From the NCBI GenBank assembly GCA_021234155.1, contig JAJEKV010000132.1, positions 1,364,001-1,428,000 of the forward strand: 64,000 bases of DNA, read 5' to 3'. The notes under the pieces are model-generated. The model did not search any database. It was not told the origin of the DNA and was given only the letters and a program-made list of their open reading frames with translations. Numbering within the stretch: position 1 is the first letter of the stretch; each line of letters begins with the position of its first letter. A program made the position numbers and the translations under genes. Source of the DNA: Isoetes taiwanensis. Taxonomy: Eukaryota > Streptophyta > Lycopodiopsida > Isoetales > Isoetaceae. This document shows positions 47,295 through 59,894 of the stretch, in pieces.

Positions 47295-49724
47295 TCATCA
47301 GAGTTATTTTTAGGAAAATAATTAACATAACTGCATGTTCTCTTGTTAGTCACTTATGCACATACGCAATATGGGAGGTATTATTTTATGGGTTGCTAAG
47401 GATGAGAAAGATGTTTTAGCATGGTCTGGCACTACACTTGTATTTCCTTCCCATATGTTCTAGATTCAGATACTTTAAATTTTAGGGACTTTAAATGCAG
47501 CAACATGGCATTTTCTTTATACCTAAGGGGGATGTTTGAAAACCTAAAGTCTTCTCTATTTATCAAAATATGTGCTTGAAATAATCCCTCAACGAGAAAA
47601 TAAGACTCGAGCCCATCATATAATTCGAAATTAGGGGGTTATTCCCCTAAGAATTTGGGCATTTCACAAAAACCCTGACTTGATCTTTATGAGAAGAATA
47701 GAATAGAATAGAATATGATTAAGGCAAAATTCTAGTCAAGTTTTGAAAGAACATTGTGGAAAATAAGGATTTCCTTCTTTAAAATCCGGTATGACATTCT
47801 TTGAGAAGGCAAAATTCCTATAGCTTGCAAAACTATTTTCGATAACCGTCGTTGGCAGTCAACTAGCATAACTCCAAAAGGAGCACAAATACTCAAATTT
47901 TGAGGTCATGCATGGTTTGAAAATAAGGGGTTTCACCCCGAAAAAGCCATCCTTAAAAATTTTTAACAAGGTAAAAAGATTGGGCGATTTTCAGGCTATT
48001 TTTTTAAAAGAAATTCGGGAAATAGAAGGAGATGATTTTTTCTCCTAAGAGGGCCAACCCCTTGGGCATAATAGCCCGTGGAGCAGGGTTGTAATGAGCA
48101 GTGTATTTTTATAACTAGTCAAAAGCACGTTTGATTACTTTTTACAGAAATTACATGTTTTGATGATGTTTTTTCGCTTTTGTAATTTGTAATAAAGTTT
48201 CCTATAACAATGGCATCAAAAGCAACGCTAATTTCTAGTTATAGAATAAAATGCCTGGCAAAGACATTAGAATCTCCTGAAACATGGACTCCCTAGTACA
48301 ATGCAACAACACTGCAATAATATATTATCTGTTCCAATATTATATGATGACTGGAAAAATTGCCCACCGCTGTTGGGCTTTTCATCGAGCATACATTTAA
48401 ATCTAAAGGCAAAAAATTTATGCACGCATAAAGATGTATCGATGGTCATCCCACCATAATATATAGCTTAACAAAAAACAAATACAGACCAATCTTCCAC
48501 GCCCCAAGGCTACTACAAGGCCACATTCCTCAAAGCTGCTACAAGGCCACATTCATTTAGTAAGCTCACAAATTAGGATGCACAAATGCTTGCTACATTC
48601 TAGCAAACATGACCAGAGCTTCTTGCCATCTGCAATCTGTACATACCCCCCTATTATAGTGTTTTCATGCAATATGTACATATCCCCCTATCATAGTGCT
48701 TGCATGCATACACATATTGACAAGCGCATTTTTCACAATGATATCCTTGTAGTTAGAAAAATTGATGCGCAACGATATCCTTGTAATTAGATATGTTGAT
48801 GTGAGATGTGTTTGCTCCAAATTAACAGTCAATGTTTGCTTTGCTTTATCTTGTCTTAGATATGTATCTCCATCTCACTTTGTGGAAAGGATTGTAGTGA
48901 TCATTAATTGTCAAAAGAGTAGCAAGAACAATACAAAAAATGTGATCATTTATTGTGGTATATTATTTCTTGAAGTACAAGGTAGGGCCGAAGGAATGTA
49001 CATACCAACCAAAGCAATAAAGGGCTATATTACATTGGTACTCTAGGAACCAGTGCCATTTTTCTTGTTCTTGTAACCCATTCTTTTTTCATAAAAATAT
49101 TGTACAAAAGTTGCCAAGAATGAACTGTCTATAGATGATGGCGACGACGAAATTTTAACGTCTATGCGAGGTCTTAGCTTATGGGAATAATGAGATTCGA
49201 CAAACCCAAAGATAAATCATAAATGCCTCAAAATCAATCACCCCCCTTGTTATTTCATACTTAGCCAGTTCCATGATGTGATAACATGTTAAATTACCCT
49301 TCTACTCGTGTTTAGGCATGATGAATTACCCTTCTACTCGTGTTTAGCTAATTCTATTCCAATTATTCTTGCCTAGATACGTCCAAATTATTAATACCCT
49401 GTTATACCCCGTTGTGTTTTGTCCCATCCCATACCAAGGACCATTACATCTTTCTTTTGTTGCCCGGCTAAAATGCAGGAAATCGGGCTGTTGATTTGTA
49501 TCATTGTAAGAGAAAATTATAGAGCTTTAAAAGATGAAACAATCATTTTACTAGAAACATAAAAGCCACAACAAAATCCTTAGAAAATATACAGCCAGGT
49601 TAGGTATCCGTAAATAACTTCACTCTATTTTTATTAAATATTTGTATTCATCTCACATTTCTACTATGATCTTGCTTTAAAATATAGAATATATCATGGC
49701 AACATGCTGGCCAGGATATATATA
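47295..49724. other. AT-rich region, no recognisable gene
   Basis: Contains a short GAATA microsatellite at 47696-47715 followed by ATGATT, which could be a vestige of a LINE tail, and an imperfect 35-bp direct repeat with TTACCCTTCTACTCGTGTTT near 49298 and 49325. No coding was recognised. Confidence 0.45.
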
Positions 49725-50293
49725 TTTTTTTTTTGAAGGACGAAAGCTAAAAAGTTTATTAATCAGAGAAAAAGTACAAAATTTACATGTCTCATCTAAC
49801 TGTATAAGCACACAAAGATGCCACAGGAGCACGAGCCTAGAGCACAATGTACTTACTCCAAAATAGGAGACTAATGATAAGAATCAATTCGAAGATACTG
49901 AATCCAGATGCGTTCCACCAGTTCTGAGTCAAGGGAGGAACACTCGTAGGCTGTCAATATCTTTTTCTGGGCCACCGTAATAACACTGTGTGCAGATGAA
50001 TAAATGCCCTGAAAGATGTGGTGTCTGCGACGCTCCCATATCGACCATAGGAGCCAACCAGAACCAAGGTGAAATGCCCTTTGTTTAGCTGGAGGCCATG
50101 CATTGGGATAGGACGCCAAAAGGATGCATCGGCAGTCCAATGTACTGTTAAACAAACCTTGTAGCCAGGACCACGCTGGTTGAACCTCAGGACAATGAAA
50201 GAGACAATGCTCAAGAGTCTCAACGTCCGACAGACAGAGCGGGCATACTGCAGATATGTGAGGATCATAGCGATGTTTCATGGACCAGGATAT
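49725..50293 (-). mobile_element. Second LINE type: 3' end with zinc-binding domain and poly(A)
   Basis: The minus-strand frame 50296-49871 encodes the zf-RVT (reverse-transcriptase zinc-binding) region of plant L1-like LINE ORF2: CPLCLSDVETLEHCLFHCPE and VQPAWSWLQGLF, then SGWLLWSIWERRRHHIF. The 3' end has a T run of ten on the plus strand (49725-49734), the poly(A) tail. CCAGGATAT occurs directly beyond the tail (49711-49719) and at the 5' truncation point (50285-50293), a likely 9-bp target duplication. The element is only about 560 bp and lacks RT. This is a different lineage from LINE A-C, which end in pentamers. Confidence 0.82.
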
Positions 50294-50656
50294 CATCCTA
50301 TAGTACTGTATTTCTATTCACATGCCTTGTGCCAATAGTTCATGGACCCATAAGCACGAAGCTAGGTGCTTGTCAATCAATGAATAATTTATAATAGTTC
50401 AACTTCTATGTTGGCACGACACAACTCCCTGCAAACTCGATTGATGGTATGCTAAAACTCCTTCATACAAAATAGAGTTTGCCACCACGGTCAGCTCCAA
50501 GTAAGCTGCTCCAAGAGAAACTTTGGCGACCTGTTTTAGATGTACAATTAGTTGGCCACTCATCCTTATAGCCAATAGGAGCTCATTTCGAGCCTACGAA
50601 TTTGAGCTTGAAGTACCTCACATGTGGATGAGGAAAAAGAATATCATAACTGGCCA
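50294..50656. other. Spacer, nothing recognised
   Basis: AT-rich sequence between the LINE fragment and the KCBP pseudogene. No open frame of note apart from antisense of the neighbour. Confidence 0.4.
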
Positions 50657-51672
50657 TCACCACTCAGATTTTTCTTTCGAAAATTTCTCATCCTTTTCTT
50701 CAAGATCGTCATCATCTGCCTTTCTACCTGCTTGTTCCTTCCAATAACCAACTAATTTTCTAAGACAAACAATTTCCTTTGGCATTATATTCTTTGTAGG
50801 GTTGTTTGTTATTGACCTAACCCGAGTTGCATAGCTACCCAAGTTCAGAAAATGCAGAATATATTAGCATCTACGTGCAATATTTGTCTAGTGTACCTAA
50901 CACTAGAATTCATACTAAGCAAGCAAAGAACACATACCAGAGAGAGTTGTGAGTCTTATCCAAATTTGATTCAGCAGGAGGTATGTTGACAAACATGAGC
51001 ATTTTTGCATTTCCTCTAAGAGAATCACTCATAAGCATGGTAAGCTTGTGATTTCAGTAAGGTATGTGATGCTCTCCTGTGGCCAGTAAACGAATAACGT
51101 CCCCAAGTGCAGATAAGGACCAGCCAAGTCCACAAAACTCACCTGCAATTGATGGGATTCTTATTAACTTCAAACCAAAGAAAACCAACCTACAGTGCAG
51201 AAAAGTGTCTTTTTTCCTTTTAGTTAGAGATTTCAATCTTACTTTGCCTTTCACAAAAGATCGAATTTGCATGTTTGTACTCTCGATCATAACAGATAGT
51301 ATCAAATGTGAGCAAGAACTTTCTGCATTCATTTGGGTCCCAGATGTATGCCGCTTTTCAACTCCAGTATGTGCTATTGTTTCTAAGTCAGCCCTTGTAA
51401 TCACTGGCACAAGAGTTGCATTTTCCACTACCACCATGTCCTGTAATTAAAAACACGTCTAAACTAATGGAAAAGGGAACAAGTAGTAATGCCAGATAAA
51501 AATGGACTATTTTTACCTTCGAATCTTTCTTGATTTCAAGCTTCCGCCTTTTAAAGTTCTTTGGAAGAAACAAGTCCACTAAATTGTCCTGGTAAAGTTC
51601 CAGCATGCCCATGAACGGAAGACTGGTTTCTAGGTCTACATCGCCAAAAGCTCTGCCCAGCAAATGCACCAA
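50657..51672 (-). pseudogene. KCBP (kinesin-14, calmodulin-binding) C-terminal motor pseudogene
   Basis: Four exon remnants with GT-AG introns match the motor end of KCBP, the plant minus-end kinesin bound by calmodulin. Exon A (to 51517): MLELYQDNLVDLFLPKNFKR; exon B (51440-51243): VVVENATLVPVITRADLETI with SSCSHLILSVMIES (switch I); exon C (51142-50938): SFVDLAG joined to LSALGDVI, then HIPY, a stop, NHKLTMLMSD; exon D (50834-50657): YATRVRSITNNPTKN and LVGYWKEQAGRKADDDDLEE, the calmodulin-binding end. About 30 residues after DLAG (switch II helix) are deleted with a frame change near 51117, and CGA has become TGA at 51054-51056. The P-loop, MyTH4 and FERM parts are absent. Introns show DNA-level, not RNA-level, duplication. 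Confidence 0.88.
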
Positions 51673-54600
51673 TGAGGCTTCTGAGCAAGAATTTCAGCCT
51701 AGTCCGGAGGCTTCGTCCAATGGTGGCGAACAGACTGGCCCTAAAACTAGATTTGGATCCCAAAAATCAATTTTGAATGCGATGAAGCAAAGGCCAAGAA
51801 GGCGAAATCCTGCAATAGTGCTAAAAAGGAAGGCGTAAAGCCTAAGCTAGAGATCACTAAACTTGATCGAACAACGCTAGTCGTAGGCTGCAACGCCAGA
51901 TTTTATTTCTCCAACCAGCTCCATAACTAACTCTAATTTTTATGATTTTGCATCGTCGTAGATGAAATCTAACACTTCAACCAGCATCCACTTGCACAAA
52001 AATCCCACCTGGCCACAAGGTGGACACTCTAAAATTGCTGGTGACAGAGCCATTGACATGTGTTGCTCAAGAAATAACCATTGACATGTAGTCTAAGGAT
52101 CTATAAGCTGGACCTACAGAGTTTTTTAACTGTGTTTCAAGGTTACCTTTGTACTCGTGTGAGCAGTTCATCCATGAGCCTCTGTTGCCTTTGGCTCTTG
52201 TGAGTTTGGTGTTGGCGCTACCAGGCCCTAGACTATTGAAGCACTAAACCTCGTCAGTATCATCTTTATTGTACAGTCAGTTCTCTGCAGCGACATCCTT
52301 ATCCTTTAAAGAACTTAATAGGAGATTCTTGTCCAGGATAATTGAGTTGATATAACTGGTTCTATAGAGCAGTCATGTGTAGATGGATGCTTTAAAAGGC
52401 ATCCAACAAAGCTCTGCCTCATTGCCATATGTCGACAAAAAGTCTAAGCGATATAAAGTAAATGTATGATAGAAAATAAATGTAGCAAAGATCAAGACGC
52501 AGAAAGACAAAGAACCAACCTCCTAGAGGATAGAAGACTAAGGAACAATCATTTAATATTCCAGTTATAGTCTTTAAGGCATGGCTGAGCTTAGGTAATC
52601 TGGAACACCATATCCTTATATTTGGCAGAAGGAAGACAAAAAACCATGCCTTCAGGCAACCGAATGGAGTCATAACGATCCCACATTTGCATCACAGTCA
52701 AACAGGCTCAGGCCAAGTAGCTGGAATCATTTTCATAGATTGAGCCTTTGTGCAACCTCATGGAGTCATATTATAGCAGAGAAAAATATGTGGCATGTAG
52801 CTTGTGAATGCAACAAAAGCAAATGATGTTCTAGTACCTGCATGGAAGAATGCTTGTACGGATGTATGTGCGCAGATCTCTACATGTTAAATTAAATCTA
52901 ACAAGTTTGCTTCATTCATAATTGATAGATATCTTAGCAAGATGCCTAAATTATCATACTTGCAACTAGTCAGTAACATTACTTACTACAGTCAACAGCT
53001 GATTAAGGGTCTTACGAGGGTATTCTTGAAATGCACGCTCTGCTCCTCTTTAATGTCCACAGCAAACTGAAGTACAAAATTGTTGTATGTCAAACTGGCA
53101 CTATAGCTACATGCAACACTTCAAACATGGCATAAGATCTCATTTATCACATTCAAAAACTCCTTGCAAATACTTGGATAGTGCATAACAAACTCCGCTA
53201 GGAAAATAGGCACTCACTATGCACCAAGCTAGCAACGAATTCTTGAATCAACACAAATGCATGGGTTAATCTGTCCTTTTGAGGTGCTAATAGTATAATA
53301 TGAATAGGATAAATGCCTCTTAGTTCATTCAGGCCTAGATATGTCACGTTGAAAATAAAAGCACTTTTGATTGTTGAAGATGCTTCAACTGCTTCTAACC
53401 AACCTTGAATACTAGTAGGAAGATGTTGCTCCCTGTGCCAAAAACAGAATGGTCACTTTGCTGTTGCTCCTACTTTGCATGTCGCAGATCCTACTTTACA
53501 TATTAGAGAAGTAGAAAATGGACTAGAAAATCTAGTCCCTTAGTCATAAAATTCATTTTGTCCTCATCCTTCATTGTAAATTATAGGGAATTGGATCCTC
53601 GAGGTAACACATAATGAACATGATGAGTGCTTGCAACCTGCTAGCACAAGTATCTTGGAATGCCAACTTTCATCTACAATGAGACCAACATGAGAATCCA
53701 TGATAAGCGTCAGTCTGGTTTGTTGCACATGCGTCCATTGAATTAGGGAGATTGACTAGAAGCCAACCTTCCTTTTTATACTGGCGGATGTAGCAAGAGG
53801 TCTAATAAATAAAGATTTTGCTGTAAATTAGTTTAGCAGTAGAGACGGCTAAGACATTGCTCTTTTGGCACTGGCATAAAAAACATCCAGTTGTTATGGA
53901 CAATTATTAGACTACGCAACAGAAGGTACTGCTTCATTAGATGAACTAGTAGAAATGTACTATATGGGCAAGAGCCATAAGGAAATGCAAAGGGAAAAAA
54001 GAGAAACAACTCACCTAGAGAAAATTTTGGTCAATGCCAAAACCAAAACCGATGGAAACAAAATGAGATACTTGTGTAGAAAAAAGTCTAGTAGATACAA
54101 TCTATACTTGCTCACCAAGGTCAAAGCCATAGAGTTTACCTTTTGCAAAAGAGCCAATGAAGTAAATGAAATTCCCTAGTCAGCTTTGCATTTTGCCCTA
54201 AAGAAGAAAGGGAAGAAACATGAATAGGTCGTCCAAAATCAGATCGATTGGAAACCATTGCCCACAACGTCAATGCAAAAGAGCTTATCTATTGAAAAAA
54301 TAGAGCAAGTGACCTAGCTTTTACCTTCGGAACAAGAAACCAGAATGGACAAGGATGCGAACACCAAGAATTCCCATAATCCAGGTATATAATTAAAATT
54401 ACAAGGCTCTTGATTGATGATAGGAAAGTAGTATAACTCTACAATCTTCACCACTCTGCAATCTTCAACAACTAATATAAGCCTGCTTTGAAGTTGGCAA
54501 TTGAAAAAATGTTGAGCTTGCACTGACAAAATCCAGAAATATCCATGCTTCTCATGAGCCATATCTACCAGCCATATTTGGAAGATTTTATTATCGTATA

Positions 54601-57503
54601 TCTTGTTGCTGGCAGTCTGATCTTAATTTTAAACAAGCCTTTTAAAGCAGAAGACATTTTTAACAAAGATTCAAGCTCATCATGTAACCACATCCTCTTC
54701 CAATGAGGATGTTCCATCTCAAGAGGGAGGCATGACAGATAAACTCCTCAACAAAGTTGGTTGATTTTCTAATACGCTAGCTTTAACAACTCCAATTATC
54801 TACATTTCATCTTGGTGGAGTAGGTTTTTGCTTCACCACATTATGCGAGCTCTAAGATTTTGAAAGAATCAACGATTTTAATACGCGAAGGAAAGAACAA
54901 AACGAAGGAAAGAATAAAGAGAGCAAAACAAATGGAGATATAGAACATGGCAGGACGCACAAACAGATCATGAAGTCCGGTCTAGATAGCAAAAACTAAG
55001 AAAACCAGGAGTGCCTTTTCATAGTATAAGTACATGCCGAAGCGGAAGAGCTTTAACGGAGCTTCACTTTATGTAGAAGTGGAATAATCCACCTAAGGAA
55101 AACTGCGCCCAATTCGTAGCAATCAAAGTTGTAGCAGCTGGTTCTGCCTCGCCATAGCTTTCCCAACGTCGGCATAACTTCCCAGCCATGCTGGAATTTC
55201 CATTAATTTTTTCTGACCGTCGAAGAAATCCAACGATTTTAAGCCCATCCATATGCACAAAATTCTTATCTCGCAGCAACGTGGACACTCTAGAATTGCT
55301 TCAAAGTCTCAACTTGTGTTTGTGCAAACGTGCGAAAAAATTTTAAATGCTTACATAAAATGGGGGAAAAATGACAGCCCTAAATCCTTGAAACCCTATC
55401 CGTTAGCTGCTTGACGACGGAGGTGCGGCGAAAGAGCAGCCATACCTAGTGATGGAGGTCTTTTTCAGTGCTGGCAATAGAAGAGAGCCGATGGCAGAAT
55501 TTGTCAAAAAATAAGTATCATTCTTTCTTCTTCCCTCTTTTTCTTGCCGGATTTTGCTTGATCTTAATGTTGTTGCAAGCGCGCCGGAAGATGTGCCATG
55601 AAAGATCTTAGAGGTGTGCTTGCATTTGAGGATTCTTGCGGGAACAAAGTTGCTAGTCCTTTTGCTTGTTTTGATGACGATGGGAATGTGAAATAAAGGA
55701 AGAGATTTTCTGGAAGGTGAGGTTGCAAACGCATTATACTTAACGTTGGATTTTCTAGTAACTTAATTGTCAAATTGGCAAAATGTAGTGGCTATCTACA
55801 GGTCTGCATCTTCAAGCGGCTATTGGAGTTAGAAAGAAATTACTAGGTTTGCACTACATAGCTGAGCATTGCCAAGCTCGATTTTTTCCTATTGAGTTGA
55901 TTCTTGCTTTGCTTTTATGGTCCTTGTCTTGGTTGTATGATTCTAACTGATATTCTAACATCCCCAAAACTCTATATATTTAAATCCGAGATTTAGGTTG
56001 GTTGGTCTTCGATGTTCCTTTTCTACCAGAAGAATGTTGTCACTAGTGTGTATCAGAATCCAAAGGCCTTCAGTCGAAGGTGATGTGGAATCAAGATGCT
56101 ATTATCAAAATCTTCTAGGTATTATTTCAACAGGAACTGTTCAGATTAAATCTGGCTTGCGGCGTATTTGAGTGTTCTTTGTGTGAAGTAGCCTACATGT
56201 TCAACAAGGTATGACATTTGGGCATGTTCTATTCCTAGACCTTGATTTTTGCATGTTGCATTTGCTGATGATGCTCCTGTATGTTCCTGAATTCAGATCA
56301 TTTAATCTGGTATCTCCTCCTCTTTGCACGATGAGGTAATTTACTTGCTTTTCTCTTGATATTTCTTGTAGGTATTGCGTGTGGTAAAGAATGCTCAATT
56401 ATGGATGTAAATGATATACATGTGCATTTTCTCTATGATTTTTTTGCTACTGTTATGATTCCAATAAATTTCAGTTGTATTTTGTAGAGAAAGGAAGTTT
56501 CTGCTCTATTGTCGTGCCCTTTTTAACTAGCCATAATTTTAGTGTTGGTACAAAAAACATGGGAATCAATCAAAGCTAGAAACAAATAAATCTGCACAGA
56601 ATCTTGTAGTGTTTCATTTCCTAGTTAAGGTTTATGTCACTTATTTTTTTGCAGGGATTGTTTCTATTGAAGCGGTTGTCATTGGTAAGATGCCCTATCT
56701 TTAAGTGATTACAGGGATGAATCTTTTTAAAGGTAGCTGGATGGGCCAAATGGAAATACCTTGGTTCAAATCTAGGGACCTTGATTTGTCTGATCTACAT
56801 TTATGCCACTTTAATACAAAAAACCTCATGTTTTTTTTTATAAAAGCTAGCATCGGTATGCTTGATAGACTTCTAAAACAACAATGAATGTTCAATCAGC
56901 CTTTTCTAGTTTCCTATAGAAACCACTACGCATTTCAAATAGCAAAATAATATTATTAGATGGATGTATTGTCCAAAAACGCCATTGCTTTGTCCCAAAA
57001 AAGAGGGCAAAACCATAACCATTTAGCCTATAATATTTTAAATGGAAAATTTGACACATTTTATCGTATCAAGAGCGTTGATTCTTATGAAAAGAGATAG
57101 ACAACTCCATGTTGAAACCACTTTAACAATCAAAGCAAAATCCATCGATGGTTTATGGTTTACATTATTGATTGTACCACAAACACAATGATAAAGCATT
57201 ATTATCAACCAAATAAACAAACTACCATAAAGTACCATTATTATTAATTAAATAAATAAACTACCATAAAGAACCATCAAGGTGAATTGTGGTAGCAAAC
57301 TAGGATAATAAACCATAAGTAAGAAACACACTAGGTAACTAGTAGTGGTTATTCAACACATTAACCCACTTAATAGTATCATTGGTTTTGTGATTGCTAA
57401 AAACTAGTAATGATTCCTTTTTTGGGGGCCTTGTGTTACATCTACATGCATCCAAGTGGATCTCCATCTCCAAATAAATCTCCTCCGATCCCCGATCCTC
57501 GTC
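51673..57503. other. AT-rich region, no recognisable gene
   Basis: No frame above 100 codons and no family recognised. Frames at 54314-54562 and 55064-55288 (minus) have ordinary composition but no motif. GTGGACACTCTARAATTGCT occurs near 52020 and 55282 in a similar context, a weak dispersed repeat. A TTTTTTTGCAG acceptor-like site near 56645 hints at an old exon. No upstream KCBP exons were found. Confidence 0.4.
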
Positions 57504-58295
57504 TTACGCAACTCCGAAAGGCATTGCTAATAGTTCCAGATCGGTTCTTGGTCTTGGCATTGGCAATGGATGCGGTGCATCATAAACTTGATTAGGATCA
57601 TGATCCTCCCTTAAAGTTGGATATGAAGTTCGGATATGTCGATATACAAAACCAGCATTTGGAGTAGTGCGCACATAGCTTCCTCTGTTAAATTCAAGGG
57701 CTGACCGGATATATATAGGCCGAATGCCACCCGGGAAAGCTATCTCACGCTGGTCCGTGTAAATGTTTTGGTAACTAAATGTAAGCATAATATCAATACC
57801 TCCGGGGCAAAATATCTCGTATCCAAAAAGCCTACGTGTCCTAGCATTGCGTGGCCTCCAAACACATACTTGACGTGCTTGGCCTGCATTCCAGAACCTC
57901 AAAGTATTGTTTGGAGGCTCATACCTGACGCCAACAGATAGTTGATATGTCTGGAATGGAATGGTAGTGGAGACAAAGATGCTCGGAGTATTGTTGGACA
58001 CATAGCCCCATAGGTCGCTGAGTTACGATCAAGTATACTCCTTCTTGGATAAAACCTTCTCGAAAAAAATCACCCGCGAGGAGGTCCCAGTCAGTATCGA
58101 GCGTTGCGAGATCTTGACTTACATACATTCCCCCGAAAGTCAACAACATAATCCGCCTCCATGTGATGGGTGTGCTTCTGTGTATTGGAGGAATAGAAAG
58201 ATGATCTTGGAGATATTACATTAAGTCGTCCGGGTGAAATTCTGAAGTTCACTAAAAGATGGAAGCAGCCTTTCATCATTATCACTGCCCAGTAC
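57504..58295 (-). pseudogene. Possible mono-ADP-ribosyltransferase relic (CT/LT A-chain-like fold)
   Basis: Three overlapping minus-strand frames lie in family order. The first (to about 58091) has VVDFRG near 58135, a candidate for the catalytic arginine strand. The second (58149-57919) has LDTDWDLLAGDFFREGF. The third (58001-57504, 166 codons) has the STT triplet near 57971 and DQREIAFPGGI near 57755-57730, the expected place of the ExE loop; here it reads Q-x-E. The R, ST[ST], [QE]xE spacing fits the cholera/heat-labile-toxin type of the ART superfamily, which transfers ADP-ribose from NAD. Frame changes near 58130 and 58010 and a TAA before the third frame make it broken unless unseen introns exist; AT|GTAAGT near 58128 is donor-like, and an acceptor-like TTTTTTGTTAG precedes 58295. 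No secretion signal or B-subunit was seen. Assignment is by motif order only. Confidence 0.42.
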
Positions 58296-58620
58296 CTAAC
58301 AAAAAATGCAGAAGGGTTAAATAAACCACTTTGAAGGATCAAAACATTGATCTCTATCAGCATATTGCCTCCAATGAACAATGGCATAAGAAAAAGCTTA
58401 TTTAGTGTACCGGAAATCAAGTTAACAAGAGCTACAAGAGTGCAGATAATTCGTGCTATATAGACAACAGATAATATCGTAAAGAAAGCATTTTCTACAT
58501 TACTGTAAGCCACAAGCAATTTCAAATGAAAACTCATAGACCTAGAGCTCACCAGACGGCGTCCTACCATTTCAATATGCTGAAGATTATCAAAAAGATG
58601 TATATACTTATGGACTGCCG

Positions 58621-58996
58621 TATATCGAGTCCGGGATGTGGTATTTCCAGACTTTTTTTTGTGGTGTTTCCGGCCACCCGTTATCAGCCACTGTGCACTT
58701 CACAGTTTCAAGCCCAGAATCAGCTGTTTTAGGTCATTTTTTGCTTGATCCGGCTCTATCTGAGCTCAAATCACTTCCTCTCTTCATCAAACTAGTGTTA
58801 AAGAGGAAGACAAAGCGATTGGAAGGGCTTTTGAAGCATTTCAAGCCGTCCAGAGAGCTGCAAGAAGGATCCGGCCAAAGATTTTGACTCTGCCGCGCAG
58901 TTTCGCGCTTGGTTTTTGAATACCACTTGGCTGATATCGGATGGCCGGAAACACCACAAAAAATGTCCGGAAATACCACATCCCGGACTCGATATA
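58621..58996 (+). mobile_element. MITE copy 1, 376 bp, TA target
   Basis: Both ends read TATATCGAGTCCGGGATGTG inwards. The inverted repeats extend about 70 bp and contain GTGGTRTTTCYGGCC subunits. A TA dinucleotide at each edge is compatible with a mariner-like target. The interior (AGCTCAAATCACTTCC and so on) is non-coding. It is inverted relative to copy 2. Confidence 0.85.
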
Positions 58997-59373
58997 CTGG
59001 CGCCAAATTCAGGTGACCATTTAACTTCTTTTCTATTTATTGATTCCTGCTAAATAATACTTTATCAAATGCCCTACAGTTCTCATTAGAATTGTAGACA
59101 AGAACGTGGAGATGTTATGGTTTGTTTGTCATGGTTCAAAATTTGAATGGATTAAGGAGATTCCCACTGTCCCATTCAAGCTAGGCAACACAGAACTCTG
59201 AACTGAATTGAATGGTGGCATAGTTGAGTGAGAGTCAGCTCAATCAATGTATGTGCGCAGTCTTTATTAATAAAGCTTTTCTAGGAGAAACATGGAACAT
59301 CTATCCTTCCTCTTGTCACTTAAATACATTGAATAAACGAAAGGCATTTTCCTAGTAGAGCATATAAGTATAT
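58997..59373. other. Spacer between two MITEs
   Basis: AT-rich sequence with no gene or repeat recognised. Confidence 0.4.
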
Positions 59374-59836
59374 TATATCGAGTCCGGGATGTGGTATTTC
59401 CGAACATTTTTTGTGGTGTTTCCGGCCATCCGATATCAGCCGTGGTATTTCCGGCCAAAAAAGTGGTGTTTCTGGCCAAACAAAGTGGTGTTTCTGGCCA
59501 AAAATATGGTGTTTCTGGCCAAAAAGTGGTATTTCTGGCCAAAAACCAAGCGCGAAACTGCGCGGCGGAGTCAAAATCTTTGGCCGGATCCTTCTTGCAG
59601 CTCCCTGGACGACTTGAAATGCTTCAAAAGCCCTTCCAATCGCTTTGTCTTCCTCTTTAACACTAGTTTGATGAAGAGAGGAAGTGATTTGAGCTCAGAT
59701 AGAGCCGGATCAAGCAAAAAATGACCTAAAACAGCTGATTCTGGGCTTGAAACTGTGAAGTGCACAGTGGCTGATAACGGGTGGCCGGAAACACCACAAA
59801 AAAAGTCTGGAAATACCACATCCCGGACTCGATATA
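59374..59836 (-). mobile_element. MITE copy 2, 463 bp, inverted relative to copy 1
   Basis: Same termini as copy 1 and the same interior in reverse complement. It is longer because a subterminal GTGGTGTTTCTGGCCAAA unit is expanded at 59440-59548. The two copies lie 377 bp apart, so together they could pair as a large hairpin. Confidence 0.85.
59440..59548. repeat. ~21-bp tandem repeat within MITE copy 2, five copies
   Basis: Five units of GTGGTRTTTCYGGCCAAA with short A-rich linkers. The same unit occurs twice in each TIR, so the array grew from the TIR sequence. It creates Trp/Phe-rich ORFs on both strands that are not genes. Confidence 0.85.
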
Positions 59837-59894
59837 CGGCGGTCCACCTGAATTGGACAAGTTATTTGAAGAATTAAAGAAGTTGTATCCATAG

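Noticed and set aside
51054-51672. Intact kinesin gene
   Set aside because: The P-loop region is missing, the switch II segment is deleted and an in-frame TGA is present.
58149-58570. Left part of the 159-codon ORF as a membrane protein
   Set aside because: The residues before about 58295 look like intron or AT-rich noise, with an acceptor-like TTTTTTGTTAG at the boundary, and no membrane family was recognised.
59267-59660. Trp/Phe-rich ORFs in the MITE region
   Set aside because: They lie over the TIR subunit array on both strands; the element is a non-coding MITE.
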